From Streptomyces seoulensis (GTDB lineage: Bacteria; Actinomycetota; Actinomycetes; Streptomycetales; Streptomycetaceae), in the NCBI GenBank assembly GCA_013364255.1, contig CP054937.1, forward strand, positions 1 to 64,000: 64,000 nt of DNA. The letters are read 5' to 3'. The position numbers were made by a program, and so were the translations under genes. The notes under the pieces are model-generated. The model did not search any database and was not told the DNA's origin. It was given only the letters and a program-made list of their open reading frames with translations. Every line of letters begins with the position of its first letter. Position 1 is the stretch's first letter. Shown in pieces: positions 9,373-18,786 of this stretch.

Positions 9373-12300
9373 GTGGACATCGGCCGCACGATCCAGCAGA
9401 TCAAGAACCGGCTCGCCGCAGTCGAACGGTCCGCGCGCCTGTCGCACGCCTCCATCGACAACACGTCTGTGCAGGTCCGTGACGGGAACGGCAGCCTGCG
9501 CGGCCTCGTCGGGATGCAGGCCGACGGCACCACCGCGGTGAACATAGTGAACGGGCCGCCGCCGCAGCAGCCGTCCCCGCCGATCGTCGCGTCCGTCCTC
9601 GGCGGAGTCACCGCGTCCTGGGACGGGACGTTCGCCGACGGCTCCCCGGTGCCACTGGACTGGGCGCGGGTGGAGGTCCACGCGTCCGCGACCGCCGTCT
9701 ATACGCCCACCCAGGACACGCTGCACGGCACGATCGAAACCGCGCAGGGCGCCACCGTCGTCGTGCCCTGCACCAACCCTGTGTACGTGCTCCTGCTGGC
9801 CCGCAGCACCTCCGGCACCGCATCGTCGGCGTCCGCCACGGTCGGCCCGGTCGGGCCCTCCCCGGTGGTCGCCTCCGACGTCGTGGACGGCATCATCACC
9901 ACCGTGAAACTCGCCGACGACGCTGTCACGCAGGCGAAGATAGCGGCCGCTGCGGTCGGCTCCACCGAGATCGGCGCAGGCGCCGTCCTCGAGGAGAAAC
10001 TAGCGGCGAACGCGGTTACGACCAGCAAGCTTGCTGACGCCACGATCACCGGCCTGAAACTGGCTGATCAGGCGGTGACAGGCGCGAAGGTCGCGGTAGC
10101 GGCTATCAACTCGGCTGCTATCGCTGACAGTGCGATCACCGCGCAGAAGATCGGTGACCAGGCGGTCATCGCGGGGAAGCTGGCCTCGCAGGCAGTCACC
10201 GCAGGCACGATCGCTGCGAACGCGGTGACCGCAACAGAGATCACATCCGGCGCGGTCACCACCGCGAAGCTGGCCGCGGGCGCGGTGACAGCGAACGAGC
10301 TGGCGGCGAACGCGGTGGTCGCCGGGAAGATAGCAGCGAATGCGGTGACGGCGACCACGATCGCAGCCGGACAAGTGCAGACGGCCGCGCTGGCAGCGGA
10401 TGCCGTCGCCGCGGGGAAGATCGCAGCGGACGCGATCACTGCGCGCGAGCTTGCCGCGAACAGCGTGACCGCATCCGAGATCGCCGCGAACAGCGTGACG
10501 GCGGCGGCCGTCGCCGCTGGGGCGATCACGACGGACAAGCTGACCGTGACCGGCGGCGCGAACCTGCTGACCGACCCGTCTTTTGAGGGCGCCTACACAG
10601 CAGCGCTGATCGCCGGGCTGAGCTACGCCAGCCAGGACACCACGAAGGGCAACGGTTCCCCCACCTCACTGAAGATCAACGCTGTATCGAGTCCGGCCGC
10701 TTCCCGGTCCGTGCAGCTCACACTGCTGCCGACCTTGCCCGGTGAGCAGCTGTACCTCGCCGCTGACTACTACGTGTCCGCTGACTGGGCAGGAACCGAG
10801 GTCGACTTCCAAGTGCGGTGGGAGACCGACACCGGCACGATCCTCTCCTACGGCAAAGCCACCACCACCGGCCCGGTCCGGGAAGCATGGACGCGCCTGA
10901 GCGGCACGTTCACTGCGCCGGCGTCGGCGACCAAGGCGCGTATATGGGTGGAGTCGGGCAACGCGACTGCGGGGACCGTGTGGTGGGACAACGCCGCCGT
11001 CCGCCCAGTAGTCGCCGGCACGCAAATCCAGGACGGCGCGATCACCACGGCCAAGGTGGTCGCGGGGGCGATCCAGACAGCCCAGTTGGACACGGGCTCG
11101 GTAAATGCCGACAAGATCGCCTCGGGAGCGGTAACGACAGCCAAGCTGGACGCCCTCGCAGTCACCGCCGACAAGATCGCCGCCAACGCCATCACCGTAG
11201 GCAAACTCGCCGTCGGAGCCGTGGACGCGACCGCCCTATCTGCGACCGCCATCACCGGAAAGACCATCACCGGCGGAACCGTCACCGGCAGCCTCATCCA
11301 GACCGCCTCCACCGGGCAGCGCATCACCATCAACGAGAGCAGCAATAACCGCATCTACGTCTACGACGCCACCAACGCGGTGATCGGCGAGTTCTCCGGC
11401 AGCGGACTCCACGTGAAAGGCACCGCCGGCGCCACACTGTGGGTGGACCCCAGCGCCCCACTGCCTCAGATCCGTTTCGACAACGCCAGCGGCACCGCCA
11501 GCGCCTACCTACAAATGGCAGAGGTCAACCCCGGCGACGCCAACCTCCAGTTCGTAACCGGCCCCTTCAGCGCCGACGGATACACAGACCGCGTCTGGCG
11601 CCAGTACATGGGCAACGACTTCGCCGTCATCGAAAGGATCCGCCGCTCCTCCTCCACGAACAACCGCGGCGGCCGCCTCAACCTCCGCCCCGATCTGGCC
11701 GAAGTCGGCTATCAGGACGCCAACACCGTCCAGGAACCCGGATACACCAGCTACACGCCCGGCACCGCCACCCACCGAGCCAGAGCGGTAGTCCAGCCAG
11801 TCCAGGCGAGCACTACCGCCCCCCTCCTCACCCTGCTCCAGCCGTCCGGGCACACCGCCCTCGCCGTCCGGTACACCGACTCGGGAAGCGTCGACCGGTT
11901 CACCGTCGACACCGCCGGAAACACCGCAGTCGGCGGCACCCTTTCCGCCGGCGCCACCACGGTCACCGGGACACTGTCCGTCACCAGCACCACCTGGACA
12001 TCATGGACACCCACAGTCAGCGGCGCCGGAACTGCCACGTTTTCCATCACCGACGGCTGGTACTACAAGCTCGGCAAGCTCGTCTTCGTCCAGGCGTACA
12101 TCACCTGCTCCGCTGCCGGATCCGGCACAGGCACCGTCACCGTCGTGCTCCCCTCCACCCCCTACCGCGGGCCGTCCGCGAACCGCCGCCAGCACCTGAG
12201 CACCTACTTCGGCGGACTAGCGGCCGGCACCAACTCCAGCACCAGCGGCCATGGCGCCGGACTCATCCAGCCCACCGGCAGCGGAGCACTCATCGACCAG

Positions 12301-12390
12301 ATGCGTGGACCCACCGACATCCTCGTCCGCGGCGAGAACCTCTCAGCCACCGCCACCATCGCCATCAACGGCTGGTACCGCGAAGCCTGA
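9373..12390 (+). CDS. Minor tail protein / central fibre with KIA-AVTA repeats
   Basis: A 1005-residue protein starting at GTG 9373, one base after the preceding stop. Residues 1-150 include a short fibronectin-like region. Residues 170-400 are a long tandem array of units close to TAxKIAxxAVTAxxLA, whose period suggests a trimeric beta-helical or coiled shaft. A carbohydrate-binding-like beta domain follows (about 395-550, starting at NLLTDPSFEG), then a second short repeat block (about 555-640) and a C-terminal head domain. It is probably the host-recognition fibre. The GC-rich repeats could recombine. Confidence 0.8.
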   Translation: MDIGRTIQQIKNRLAAVERSARLSHASIDNTSVQVRDGNGSLRGLVGMQADGTTAVNIVNGPPPQQPSPPIVASVLGGVTASWDGTFADGSPVPLDWARVEVHASATAVYTPTQDTLHGTIETAQGATVVVPCTNPVYVLLLARSTSGTASSASATVGPVGPSPVVASDVVDGIITTVKLADDAVTQAKIAAAAVGSTEIGAGAVLEEKLAANAVTTSKLADATITGLKLADQAVTGAKVAVAAINSAAIADSAITAQKIGDQAVIAGKLASQAVTAGTIAANAVTATEITSGAVTTAKLAAGAVTANELAANAVVAGKIAANAVTATTIAAGQVQTAALAADAVAAGKIAADAITARELAANSVTASEIAANSVTAAAVAAGAITTDKLTVTGGANLLTDPSFEGAYTAALIAGLSYASQDTTKGNGSPTSLKINAVSSPAASRSVQLTLLPTLPGEQLYLAADYYVSADWAGTEVDFQVRWETDTGTILSYGKATTTGPVREAWTRLSGTFTAPASATKARIWVESGNATAGTVWWDNAAVRPVVAGTQIQDGAITTAKVVAGAIQTAQLDTGSVNADKIASGAVTTAKLDALAVTADKIAANAITVGKLAVGAVDATALSATAITGKTITGGTVTGSLIQTASTGQRITINESSNNRIYVYDATNAVIGEFSGSGLHVKGTAGATLWVDPSAPLPQIRFDNASGTASAYLQMAEVNPGDANLQFVTGPFSADGYTDRVWRQYMGNDFAVIERIRRSSSTNNRGGRLNLRPDLAEVGYQDANTVQEPGYTSYTPGTATHRARAVVQPVQASTTAPLLTLLQPSGHTALAVRYTDSGSVDRFTVDTAGNTAVGGTLSAGATTVTGTLSVTSTTWTSWTPTVSGAGTATFSITDGWYYKLGKLVFVQAYITCSAAGSGTGTVTVVLPSTPYRGPSANRRQHLSTYFGGLAAGTNSSTSGHGAGLIQPTGSGALIDQMRGPTDILVRGENLSATATIAINGWYREA

Positions 12391-12555
12391 CCTCCCGCCG
12401 CCTGGGCAAGCGGGGGCAACGCCAGCCCGTGCAGCCCGTAGCCTGATCAGTAGGGCGACCCTCCGCCCGCGGCTCCACTCCCCGAGGGACGACCGCACCA
12501 CAGCGGTCCGCCACATCACCAGCTCTGGGCGCGGGGAGTGCAGGAGCACGGGAAG

Positions 12556-13386
12556 GTGCCCGACCTCAACATCACGCAGTACGACGTCACCGGTGCGCTC
12601 GGCCGGCACATGGTGCTGGACCCGCGCAGCCTCGCCTACCGCAGGCCGTACGACGGCGAGCGCATCCACCCCACCGAGTGGGCGCCCAAGATTCCCGTCC
12701 TCGACCAGCAGGACCTACTCGCCCAGGGCATCCGCACCAGCCAGCTCTGCGGAGGCGCCGACGACGTTGACGCACTCGGGTCCTGCACAGCCAACTCCGC
12801 GACCGCCCTCATCTCCATCCTCCGAAGCACCGACGACCTGAAGGCCGCGGGCCTGGACGTCACCAGCGCGGTCGCTGCGGAGGAGTGGGCGATCGGCCTG
12901 TACTCGGACGCCACCCACCGCGACGAGTGGCACGACCAGGCATGGCCGTCAGACGACTGCGGATCGTCCGGGCTCGGCGTCGCCAAGGCACTGAAGGCCC
13001 GTGGCCTGGTCGACCAGTACGGGCATGCCACCACGGCCGAGGAACTGTGCCGCGACCTCCAGAACGGTCCTGTCCTCATGGGCACCCCCTGGTATCAGGC
13101 CTGGTTCGAGCCGGTCGGTCGGCACGCCCTCATCGACGACATCACCGACTGGCAGTCCTCCCCGGTCGCTGGCGGGCACGAAGTCTGCGTCGTCGCCTTG
13201 GAGCACGTCGCCTACCGGCCCGACGGCGGCCTCGACTACCAGCGCACCGTCCTCCGCATCCGGAACAGCTGGTCCGCGTCCTGGGGTGACGCCGGCTGCT
13301 TGCGCATGTCCCTCGCCGTCTACCAGGCCCTGCGCTCCCAGATCGACCTGGTGCAGCCGCGCCTCGACGCCACCATCCGTCACTAG
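12556..13386 (+). CDS. Papain-like (C1 family) cysteine peptidase
   Basis: A 276-residue protein. GTG 12556 is preferred over the GTG at 12538 because AGGAG stands 9 bases upstream. The three C1 peptidase landmarks are visible: GSCTANSA with Cys77, GGHEVCVVAL with His208, and RNSWSASWGDAG with Asn237, the last being the classic Asn-Ser-Trp with Gly box. There is no signal peptide. The gene sits between the tail fibre and endolysin genes, so it may process tail or virion proteins or be injected or displayed on the virion. The fold call is firm; the biological role is inference. Confidence 0.8.
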   Translation: MPDLNITQYDVTGALGRHMVLDPRSLAYRRPYDGERIHPTEWAPKIPVLDQQDLLAQGIRTSQLCGGADDVDALGSCTANSATALISILRSTDDLKAAGLDVTSAVAAEEWAIGLYSDATHRDEWHDQAWPSDDCGSSGLGVAKALKARGLVDQYGHATTAEELCRDLQNGPVLMGTPWYQAWFEPVGRHALIDDITDWQSSPVAGGHEVCVVALEHVAYRPDGGLDYQRTVLRIRNSWSASWGDAGCLRMSLAVYQALRSQIDLVQPRLDATIRH

Positions 13387-13419
13387 CACCCATCCTCCCC
13401 GCCCCGAAGGAGAACTGTC

Positions 13420-14709
13420 ATGGGCGAGCCCCGCCCCATCGAAGAGGACATCAGCCAGGCACGGCAGGCCCAGCTCCTCACCAGCACCGGCAACGGCCCC
13501 ACCGTCGACAACGAGGAGCAGCTCCTCGCCGCGGAGTTCGGTCCGGCTGACGACCGCGGCGTCTACGGCGCGCCCGCCCCCGACGGTGAGGACGGTGCCA
13601 GTCCGCGCCAGCTCGGCGGAAACACCGGCGGACTCGAGGCCATGATCAGGGCAATGGAGTCATGGCTCGGCACCGGTGAACCGAACGCCATCCAGGCCTG
13701 GTACCGGGAGCGGAACGGCGCCGACTACTCGGGGAACTTCCCGTGGTGCGATGCGACCGAGACGCGCGCCGCCTACGACTCCGACAACTACCAGGCCGTC
13801 TGCTTCGGCAAGGACTGGGCCTACACCGTCGCCCACGCCCAGCGGTTCAAGGACGCTGGCCTGTGGACGCCGATGACCAACGGCATCCTCAAGTCGGGGA
13901 TCCGCCGTGGCGACGCCATCTTCTTCGACTGGGACGGCTCCTCCAACATCGCCGCCATTGACCACGTTGGCACCGTCACCTCCGTCTCCAGCGACGGCCA
14001 GTACGTGTACACGATCGAAGCCAACACGGCGAACGTCTGCGCACGCCGAGTCCGCGTCGTCCACGACATCGCCGGCTACGGACGACCCCAGTACACGGCC
14101 GCCCCGGACACGAAGGCGACCACGCCGGCCCGCTACCAGGTCACCATCAACGGTCTCGCCTACGGGTACGGCGCGCACGGCGACCACATCACCGAGGTCG
14201 GTAAGGCGCTCGTCGCGCACGGCTTCGGCAAGCACTACACGGAGGGCCCTGGCCCGACCTGGTCGGACGCGGACACGAAGAACTACTCCGACTACCAGTT
14301 GTCCCTCGGGCTGAAGGGCACGAAGGCCGGCCAGGACGCGGACGGTGTCCCGGGCGCTTCCACGCTGACGAAGCTGCTGGGCAAGCTGCCGACGAAGCCG
14401 ACCGCGAAGCCGGCGCCTGCTCCGAAGCCGGCTCCGGCCGTGCAGTACGAGCCGTTCCCCGGTGCCTCCTTCTTCCACGGCGGCCGCCACTCGCCGATCG
14501 TCACGGCGATGGGCCGGCGCCTGGTCGCCGAGGGCTGCGGCCGATACGCCGAGGGCCCGGGCCCGAACTGGACGAACGCCGACCGTGCCAGCTTCGCCGC
14601 CTGGCAGCGCAAGTACAGCAAGGCGCACAACCTGGGCTGGTCCAACTCCGACTGCGACGGCATCCCCGGAAAGCAGTCCTGGGACGCGCTGCACGTGCCG
14701 AAGTCCTAA
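13420..14709 (+). CDS. Endolysin: CHAP domain plus two peptidoglycan-binding modules
   Basis: A 429-residue lysin with AAGGAG before the ATG. Residues 75-205 form a CHAP amidase/endopeptidase domain with nucleophile Cys110 (NFPWCDATE) and His182 (IDHVGTV). Residues 230-320 and 345-427 are two related binding modules, each containing a phrase of the type YxEGPGPxWxxAD and ending DGxPGxxS. An Ala-Pro-Lys linker (about 328-345) joins them. It cleaves host cell wall at lysis. The holin-like gene follows 34 bases downstream. Confidence 0.92.
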   Translation: MGEPRPIEEDISQARQAQLLTSTGNGPTVDNEEQLLAAEFGPADDRGVYGAPAPDGEDGASPRQLGGNTGGLEAMIRAMESWLGTGEPNAIQAWYRERNGADYSGNFPWCDATETRAAYDSDNYQAVCFGKDWAYTVAHAQRFKDAGLWTPMTNGILKSGIRRGDAIFFDWDGSSNIAAIDHVGTVTSVSSDGQYVYTIEANTANVCARRVRVVHDIAGYGRPQYTAAPDTKATTPARYQVTINGLAYGYGAHGDHITEVGKALVAHGFGKHYTEGPGPTWSDADTKNYSDYQLSLGLKGTKAGQDADGVPGASTLTKLLGKLPTKPTAKPAPAPKPAPAVQYEPFPGASFFHGGRHSPIVTAMGRRLVAEGCGRYAEGPGPNWTNADRASFAAWQRKYSKAHNLGWSNSDCDGIPGKQSWDALHVPKS

Positions 14710-14743
14710 CCCCCACCACCATCCCCTCTACTTAGGAGACACC

Positions 14744-15115
14744 GTGTACTCCACCACCAGAATCTTCGGCCGGGAACCGGCGGCATGGCTGACGGTCATA
14801 GCCGTCGCCGTGAAGCTGCTCGCCGCGTTCGGCCTGGACGTCAGCGCCGACCAGCAGGCCGCCATCAACGCCGTCGCCGCCGCCGTCATGGGTGTCCTCG
14901 TCGCCGCCCTCGTCCACGACGGAGTAGGCGCCGCCCTCATCTCCTTCGCCCAGGCCGGTCTCGCCCTCGCGATCGGCTATGGCCTGGACTGGTCCGCGGA
15001 CCGGCAGGCCGTCGTCATGGCCGCAGTGACCGTCGTCGTCGGCATGTGGGACCGCACTCAGGTCACCGCACCCGTACCGGCAGCGTCCGTCAACGGCCCG
15101 AAGCGTGTCGCCTGA
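14744..15115 (+). CDS. Holin-like membrane protein
   Basis: A 123-residue protein (GTG 14744 after TTAGGAGAC) with about three hydrophobic segments at residues 14-30, 42-62 and 66-100, and a short polar, basic tail. It directly follows the endolysin, the standard place for an actinophage holin that permeabilises the membrane. The sequence resembles the phage holin family with repeated GLDxSADxQA motifs. Confidence 0.8.
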   Translation: MYSTTRIFGREPAAWLTVIAVAVKLLAAFGLDVSADQQAAINAVAAAVMGVLVAALVHDGVGAALISFAQAGLALAIGYGLDWSADRQAVVMAAVTVVVGMWDRTQVTAPVPAASVNGPKRVA

Positions 15116-15191
15116 CCCATGGGATTACGGCACGTCAGTCGCCGACTGGCAGCGGCACTGACGTGCCCCATTACAGACAGGAGCGGCACCG

Positions 15192-15527
15192 GTGAATGAG
15201 CTGTCTGGCATCAACCTGCTCGTGCAGGGCGGCGCCGCGGCCATCGTCACTTTGATCGTGCTGCTCATTCTCCGCGGAAGCATCGTGTCCCGCGCTGTCC
15301 TGGAGGACGTCCGTAAGGACCGCGACGCCCGCATAGCTGAACTCGCCGCGGAAAGGGACGCATGGCGAGAGGCGTACCGGCAGAGCGACGCCGCACGAAT
15401 CGAAGCGCAGGCACAGGTCAAGGAGCTGCTGGAGTTGTCCCGGGTTGCTGACCATGTGCTGCGCTCACTACGGGGGGAGGTGTCCGGGGATGCCATGGAT
15501 CAGTCGGTTGCTGCGCCGCCGTCCTGA
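15192..15527 (+). CDS. Membrane-anchored coiled-coil protein, possible second holin or spanin-like
   Basis: A 111-residue protein starting at GTG 15192 (AGGAGCGGCACC upstream). One N-terminal transmembrane helix (about residues 10-30) is followed by a charged helical region (about 35-95) likely to form a coiled coil. It belongs to the lysis cassette by position. A holin-regulating or envelope-spanning role is possible but not shown by motifs. Confidence 0.65.
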   Translation: MNELSGINLLVQGGAAAIVTLIVLLILRGSIVSRAVLEDVRKDRDARIAELAAERDAWREAYRQSDAARIEAQAQVKELLELSRVADHVLRSLRGEVSGDAMDQSVAAPPS

Positions 15528-15744
15528 GCCTGCCCCGCGACCGGATACGACCCCCGGGCGGCAGGAGGCCGAAGCGGCCCTGTCCCGCGCCCGGCACGCC
15601 CGGAAGCAGATCGAAGAACTCTGGCCGGACGTAACCCGCCGCTCATCGCGCTTGGCGCGGCAGCGGAAGCAGAACCACTTCGCTGAACTCTTTCGAGTCG
15701 CTCTGGAGGGAGGGCCACCCGATGACCTGCACGCAGCTGGCTAA
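15490..15744 (+). CDS. Small basic phage protein of the lysis cassette
   Basis: An 84-residue, Arg-rich protein whose ATG 15490 overlaps the end of the previous gene by 38 bases and whose own end overlaps the next gene by 23 bases. Such dense overlap supports a real gene. Similar short basic proteins follow holins in actinophages. No motif assigns a function. Confidence 0.55.
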   Translation: MPWISRLLRRRPEPAPRPDTTPGRQEAEAALSRARHARKQIEELWPDVTRRSSRLARQRKQNHFAELFRVALEGGPPDDLHAAG

Positions 15745-16063
15745 CACCGCAGCATCTGGCCTGGTCGCCCTGTGCTGCCTGGTCTTCGCCATCGTCTATC
15801 ACCTGAACGCCCCGTGGCGGTCGACCCCGGTGGGCCGGCATGTCATGGGTTTCACGCTGACGATCGGCGCGCTCACCGCTTACACGGTCGCGATCACATT
15901 CTGGCCGCATGGCTTGGTCGCGAGTGTGCTTCAAGTGATCCGCACGTGCCTGCTTCTTGTGACGGCTGCGCTGGTTTTGCAGCGCATTCATCTAGTGATC
16001 CGCGCCCAGCATCGGCGCATTCCGCTCGATGTGGAGCGGGATCCTGAGCGACCCTCTGTATGA
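15722..16063 (+). CDS. Small membrane protein, putative holin
   Basis: A 113-residue protein with GGAGGG before the ATG. Three hydrophobic segments (about 9-28, 42-62, 66-88) and a basic C-terminus resemble the membrane proteins annotated as putative phage holins in Streptomyces phages. Together with 14744 and 15192 the element has up to three lysis-related membrane proteins. Confidence 0.65.
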   Translation: MTCTQLANTAASGLVALCCLVFAIVYHLNAPWRSTPVGRHVMGFTLTIGALTAYTVAITFWPHGLVASVLQVIRTCLLLVTAALVLQRIHLVIRAQHRRIPLDVERDPERPSV

Positions 16064-16076
16064 ACTGGAGTCCGCC

Positions 16077-17864
16077 ATGACCACGGTGACTGGGAAGCTG
16101 CTGGGTGCTTCGACTCCGCAGCGGGTGGAGATGCGGGCGACGCTTGTCGACGTAATGGGGGATCCCGTGGTCGGCTACGTGCCGTCCCAGTCGGGTGAGC
16201 TGGTCAAGGCCGTGTCCGTCGTTACGGGGGAGGACGGGACGTGGTCGGTGGACCTGGTCCCCAACGGCTTGGTGGAATCGCCAGCGGGTGACACGCTGTG
16301 GGCGGTGCAGGAGGGCCGGCAGCGGGACGGCACGCCGATCGTCACCTATATCGCCGTCCCGGATGGTACGGACTCGTGGTGGGTGGGGGATCTGCGGGCG
16401 GACCTGTCGAGCACGCAGACTGGGGCGAGTACGGTCGTCTACATGCCCGGTCCGCAAGGTCCCCAGGGTGTCCCTGGTGCGACCGGCCCGGCGGGAGCGG
16501 GCGGCGCACAGGGCCAGGCCGGTCCTACCGGCGCGCAAGGCCCGAAGGGTGATCCAGGCGACCAAGGACCGATGGGTCCAGCAGGTGCCGACGGAGCGCC
16601 GGGAGCGAAGGGCGACCCCGGTCCGCAAGGCCCGAAAGGCGATCCGGGTGAGCAAGGACCCGCCGGCTCGGCGGGTACCGACGGCGCGCCCGGCGCTACC
16701 GGCCCGAAGGGGGATCCGGGGCCGCAGGGCGAGCCGGGAGCCCAGGGTATCCAAGGCCCGAAGGGCGACCAGGGTGATCAGGGGCCGCAGGGTCTCAAAG
16801 GCGACAAGGGCGATACCGGCCCGGCGGGTCCGCAACCCCCGCTCGGGGCGGCAGGCGCCGGCGCGGACGTGGCCCTGCGCAGCACCGACCCGACGACCAG
16901 CGACGCCCGGACCCCACTCCCGCACGCTGCGAGCCACGCCACTGGCGGCACGGACTTGGTTAGCCCGGCCTCCATCGGCGCCTACCCGGCCGCCGACGGC
17001 AACACCCTGAACGGGTACGTCACCGACCTACAGAACCGGGTCGGCGGAACGTTCGGCCTCGAGAACCGGACGACCGCGCTGGAGGGGTCCCGCTTGGTCA
17101 AGTCACAGAATCTCGCCGACCTGCCAGATGCGGCTGCGGCCCGAACCAGCCTCGGCCTCGGTGTCGCGGCCACCCGCAACGTCGGCACCACCACGGGCAC
17201 GGTGGCCGCGGGTGACGACTCCCGGCTGACCAACGCCCGCACCCCCACCACGCACGCAGCCAGCCACGCCTCCGGCGGCTCCGACCCGGTCACGCCCACC
17301 GCGATCGGCGCGCTCAGTCTCAGCGCGTACGGCAACGCGTGGACGGCCGCCGACCACGGCTACATCTCGTGGGCATTCGACCCGGCCGCCTCATCCACGA
17401 CCGGGACCACCCTGACCGGCGGCTACGTGTACCTGGTGCAGTTGGTGCTGCGGCAGGCGGCCACGATCAACCGGCTGCATGTGGTCGTCGGGACTGCGGG
17501 GTCTGGCCTGACCTCTGGGCAGTGTCTGGCCGGCCTGTACGACACCACGGGGGCACGGGTGGGCGTGACCGGCGACCAGTCGGCGGTGTGGAACAGTACC
17601 GGGCACAAGACGATGGCGTTGACGGCGGCGTACAGCGCGGCGGCCGGCCGGTACTACGTGGCGCTGCTGTTTGCGGGGACGACGTCACCGACGTTCGCCT
17701 GCGGGTCGACGCTCGGCAACACGTTTACGCCGGGCAACGCCAACCTGAACGCTGGTGGGTATCGGTTCTGCCGGTTCGGCCCGTCGCAGACGAGCCTGCC
17801 AGCCAGTGTCACCTTGTCGTCGTTCACTCCGGACGCGAACAATCTGTGGGTCGCGGTGAGCTGA
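16077..17864 (+). CDS. Collagen-like tail fibre protein
   Basis: A 595-residue protein; ATG 16077 is chosen because GGAG precedes it. Residues 1-120 form a beta-rich attachment domain. Residues about 122-258 are Gly-X-Y repeats rich in GPQGPKGDPGxQG, a collagen-like triple-helix shaft. Next come two trimeric-fibre linkers containing LADLPDAAAARTSLGLG-type and DSRLTNARTP motifs (about 265-425), then a C-terminal beta-sandwich head (about 430-595). It is probably a host-binding fibre. Repeat number is likely to vary between relatives. Confidence 0.85.
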   Translation: MTTVTGKLLGASTPQRVEMRATLVDVMGDPVVGYVPSQSGELVKAVSVVTGEDGTWSVDLVPNGLVESPAGDTLWAVQEGRQRDGTPIVTYIAVPDGTDSWWVGDLRADLSSTQTGASTVVYMPGPQGPQGVPGATGPAGAGGAQGQAGPTGAQGPKGDPGDQGPMGPAGADGAPGAKGDPGPQGPKGDPGEQGPAGSAGTDGAPGATGPKGDPGPQGEPGAQGIQGPKGDQGDQGPQGLKGDKGDTGPAGPQPPLGAAGAGADVALRSTDPTTSDARTPLPHAASHATGGTDLVSPASIGAYPAADGNTLNGYVTDLQNRVGGTFGLENRTTALEGSRLVKSQNLADLPDAAAARTSLGLGVAATRNVGTTTGTVAAGDDSRLTNARTPTTHAASHASGGSDPVTPTAIGALSLSAYGNAWTAADHGYISWAFDPAASSTTGTTLTGGYVYLVQLVLRQAATINRLHVVVGTAGSGLTSGQCLAGLYDTTGARVGVTGDQSAVWNSTGHKTMALTAAYSAAAGRYYVALLFAGTTSPTFACGSTLGNTFTPGNANLNAGGYRFCRFGPSQTSLPASVTLSSFTPDANNLWVAVS

Positions 17865-17952
17865 ACTGAGCGGGTGGGTACGCGCCGGGCGGGACGGTAG
17901 CCGCCGCCAGAGCGCGGGAATGGTGGTTGCGGTCCGGTCGTAGCCTGCGGTG

Positions 17953-18534
17953 GTGCTGCTATCTGATCGTCACCTGCGCCAGGCGATAGCCGACGGCCGT
18001 CTGACCGTGTCTCCGTTCGATGAGGCGATGCTCCAGCCGGCATCCATCGACGTCCGCCTCGACCGGCAGTTCCTCGTCTTCGAGGGCCACCGCTATGGCC
18101 ACATCGACCCGGCGATCGAGCAGCCGGACCTGACCCGGCTGGTGGAGCCTGCGGATGGGGAGGCGTTCGTTCTGCACCCGGGCGAGTTCGTGCTGGCGTC
18201 CACGTACGAGCGGGTGGTTCTGGCCGATGACCTCGCCGGACGCCTGGAGGGGAAGTCTTCGCTCGGGCGGCTGGGGCTGATGACGCACTCCACGGCCGGG
18301 TTCATCGACCCCGGGTTCGCCGGGCACATCACGTTGGAGCTGTCGAACCTAGCGCCTCTGCCCGTGGTGCTGTGGCCGGGCATGAAGGTGGGCCAGCTGT
18401 GTGTCTTCGAGATGAGCGGACCGGCGGAGCATCCGTATGGGAGCGCGGTGCGCGGGTCTCGGTACCAGGGACAGCGGGGGCCGACCGCCTCCAGGTCCTG
18501 GCAGAACTTCCACCGCACCGCACTGCCCAGGTAA
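17953..18534 (+). CDS. dcd: dCTP deaminase (possibly bifunctional deaminase/dUTPase)
   Basis: A 193-residue enzyme. The start at GTG 17953 gives the family N-terminus MLLSDxxLR; the GTG one codon earlier is less likely. Signature motifs are clear: QPASIDVRLD, EGKSSLGRLGL, HSTAGFIDPGFAGH with the following catalytic Glu in LELSN, and RYQGQRGPTASRS near the end. It converts dCTP to dUTP, and actinobacterial members can go on to dUMP, feeding thymidylate supply for phage DNA synthesis. A strong terminator follows. Confidence 0.95.
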   Translation: MLLSDRHLRQAIADGRLTVSPFDEAMLQPASIDVRLDRQFLVFEGHRYGHIDPAIEQPDLTRLVEPADGEAFVLHPGEFVLASTYERVVLADDLAGRLEGKSSLGRLGLMTHSTAGFIDPGFAGHITLELSNLAPLPVVLWPGMKVGQLCVFEMSGPAEHPYGSAVRGSRYQGQRGPTASRSWQNFHRTALPR

Positions 18535-18540
18535 CGTGCA

Positions 18541-18583
18541 TGACTGCGCCCCCGGCTACTTTCACTAGCCGGGGGCGCAGTCA
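18541..18583. terminator. Bidirectional hairpin terminator
   Basis: An 18-bp perfect stem (18541-18558 with 18566-18583) closes a 7-base loop. It lies between the converging dcd gene and the minus-strand zinc-protein cluster and probably stops both transcripts. Confidence 0.8.
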
Positions 18584-18594
18584 CATGCAGGTGA

Positions 18595-18786
18595 CTACTT
18601 CTCGGTGGTGCGGTCGGCGGCGTCGCAGTCGTGCAGGAGATCCGTCGTGGAGCCGCACTCGCACAGGACGGGCTCCTCCTCGTCTTCCTGCTCGCTGCGC
18701 CAGGTGTCGCACGTCTGGCAGTGCTCGTCGTCTTCCTGGTTCTCGGTCCCGCACGTCTCACAGGTCCACATGGTCGTTGTCCTCAC
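18595..18786 (-). CDS. Small zinc-ribbon protein
   Basis: A 63-residue, very acidic protein with the Cys pattern CETC...CQTC...CEC...C, typical of small phage zinc ribbons. The GTG start overlaps the TGA of the frame that ends the upstream frameshifted gene, so the two were translationally coupled. Its C-terminus (AADRTTEK) matches the C-terminus encoded by that neighbour (AADPTTEK), which suggests an old duplication. Function unknown. Confidence 0.65.
   Translation of the reverse strand: MRTTTMWTCETCGTENQEDDEHCQTCDTWRSEQEDEEEPVLCECGSTTDLLHDCDAADRTTEK

Noticed and set aside
15894..16937. Long open frame on the minus strand opposite the collagen-like fibre gene
   Set aside because: It is an antisense shadow of the Gly-X-Y repeats and GC-rich third positions; its translation is a repetitive Arg/Leu/Ala sequence without a credible start or family.
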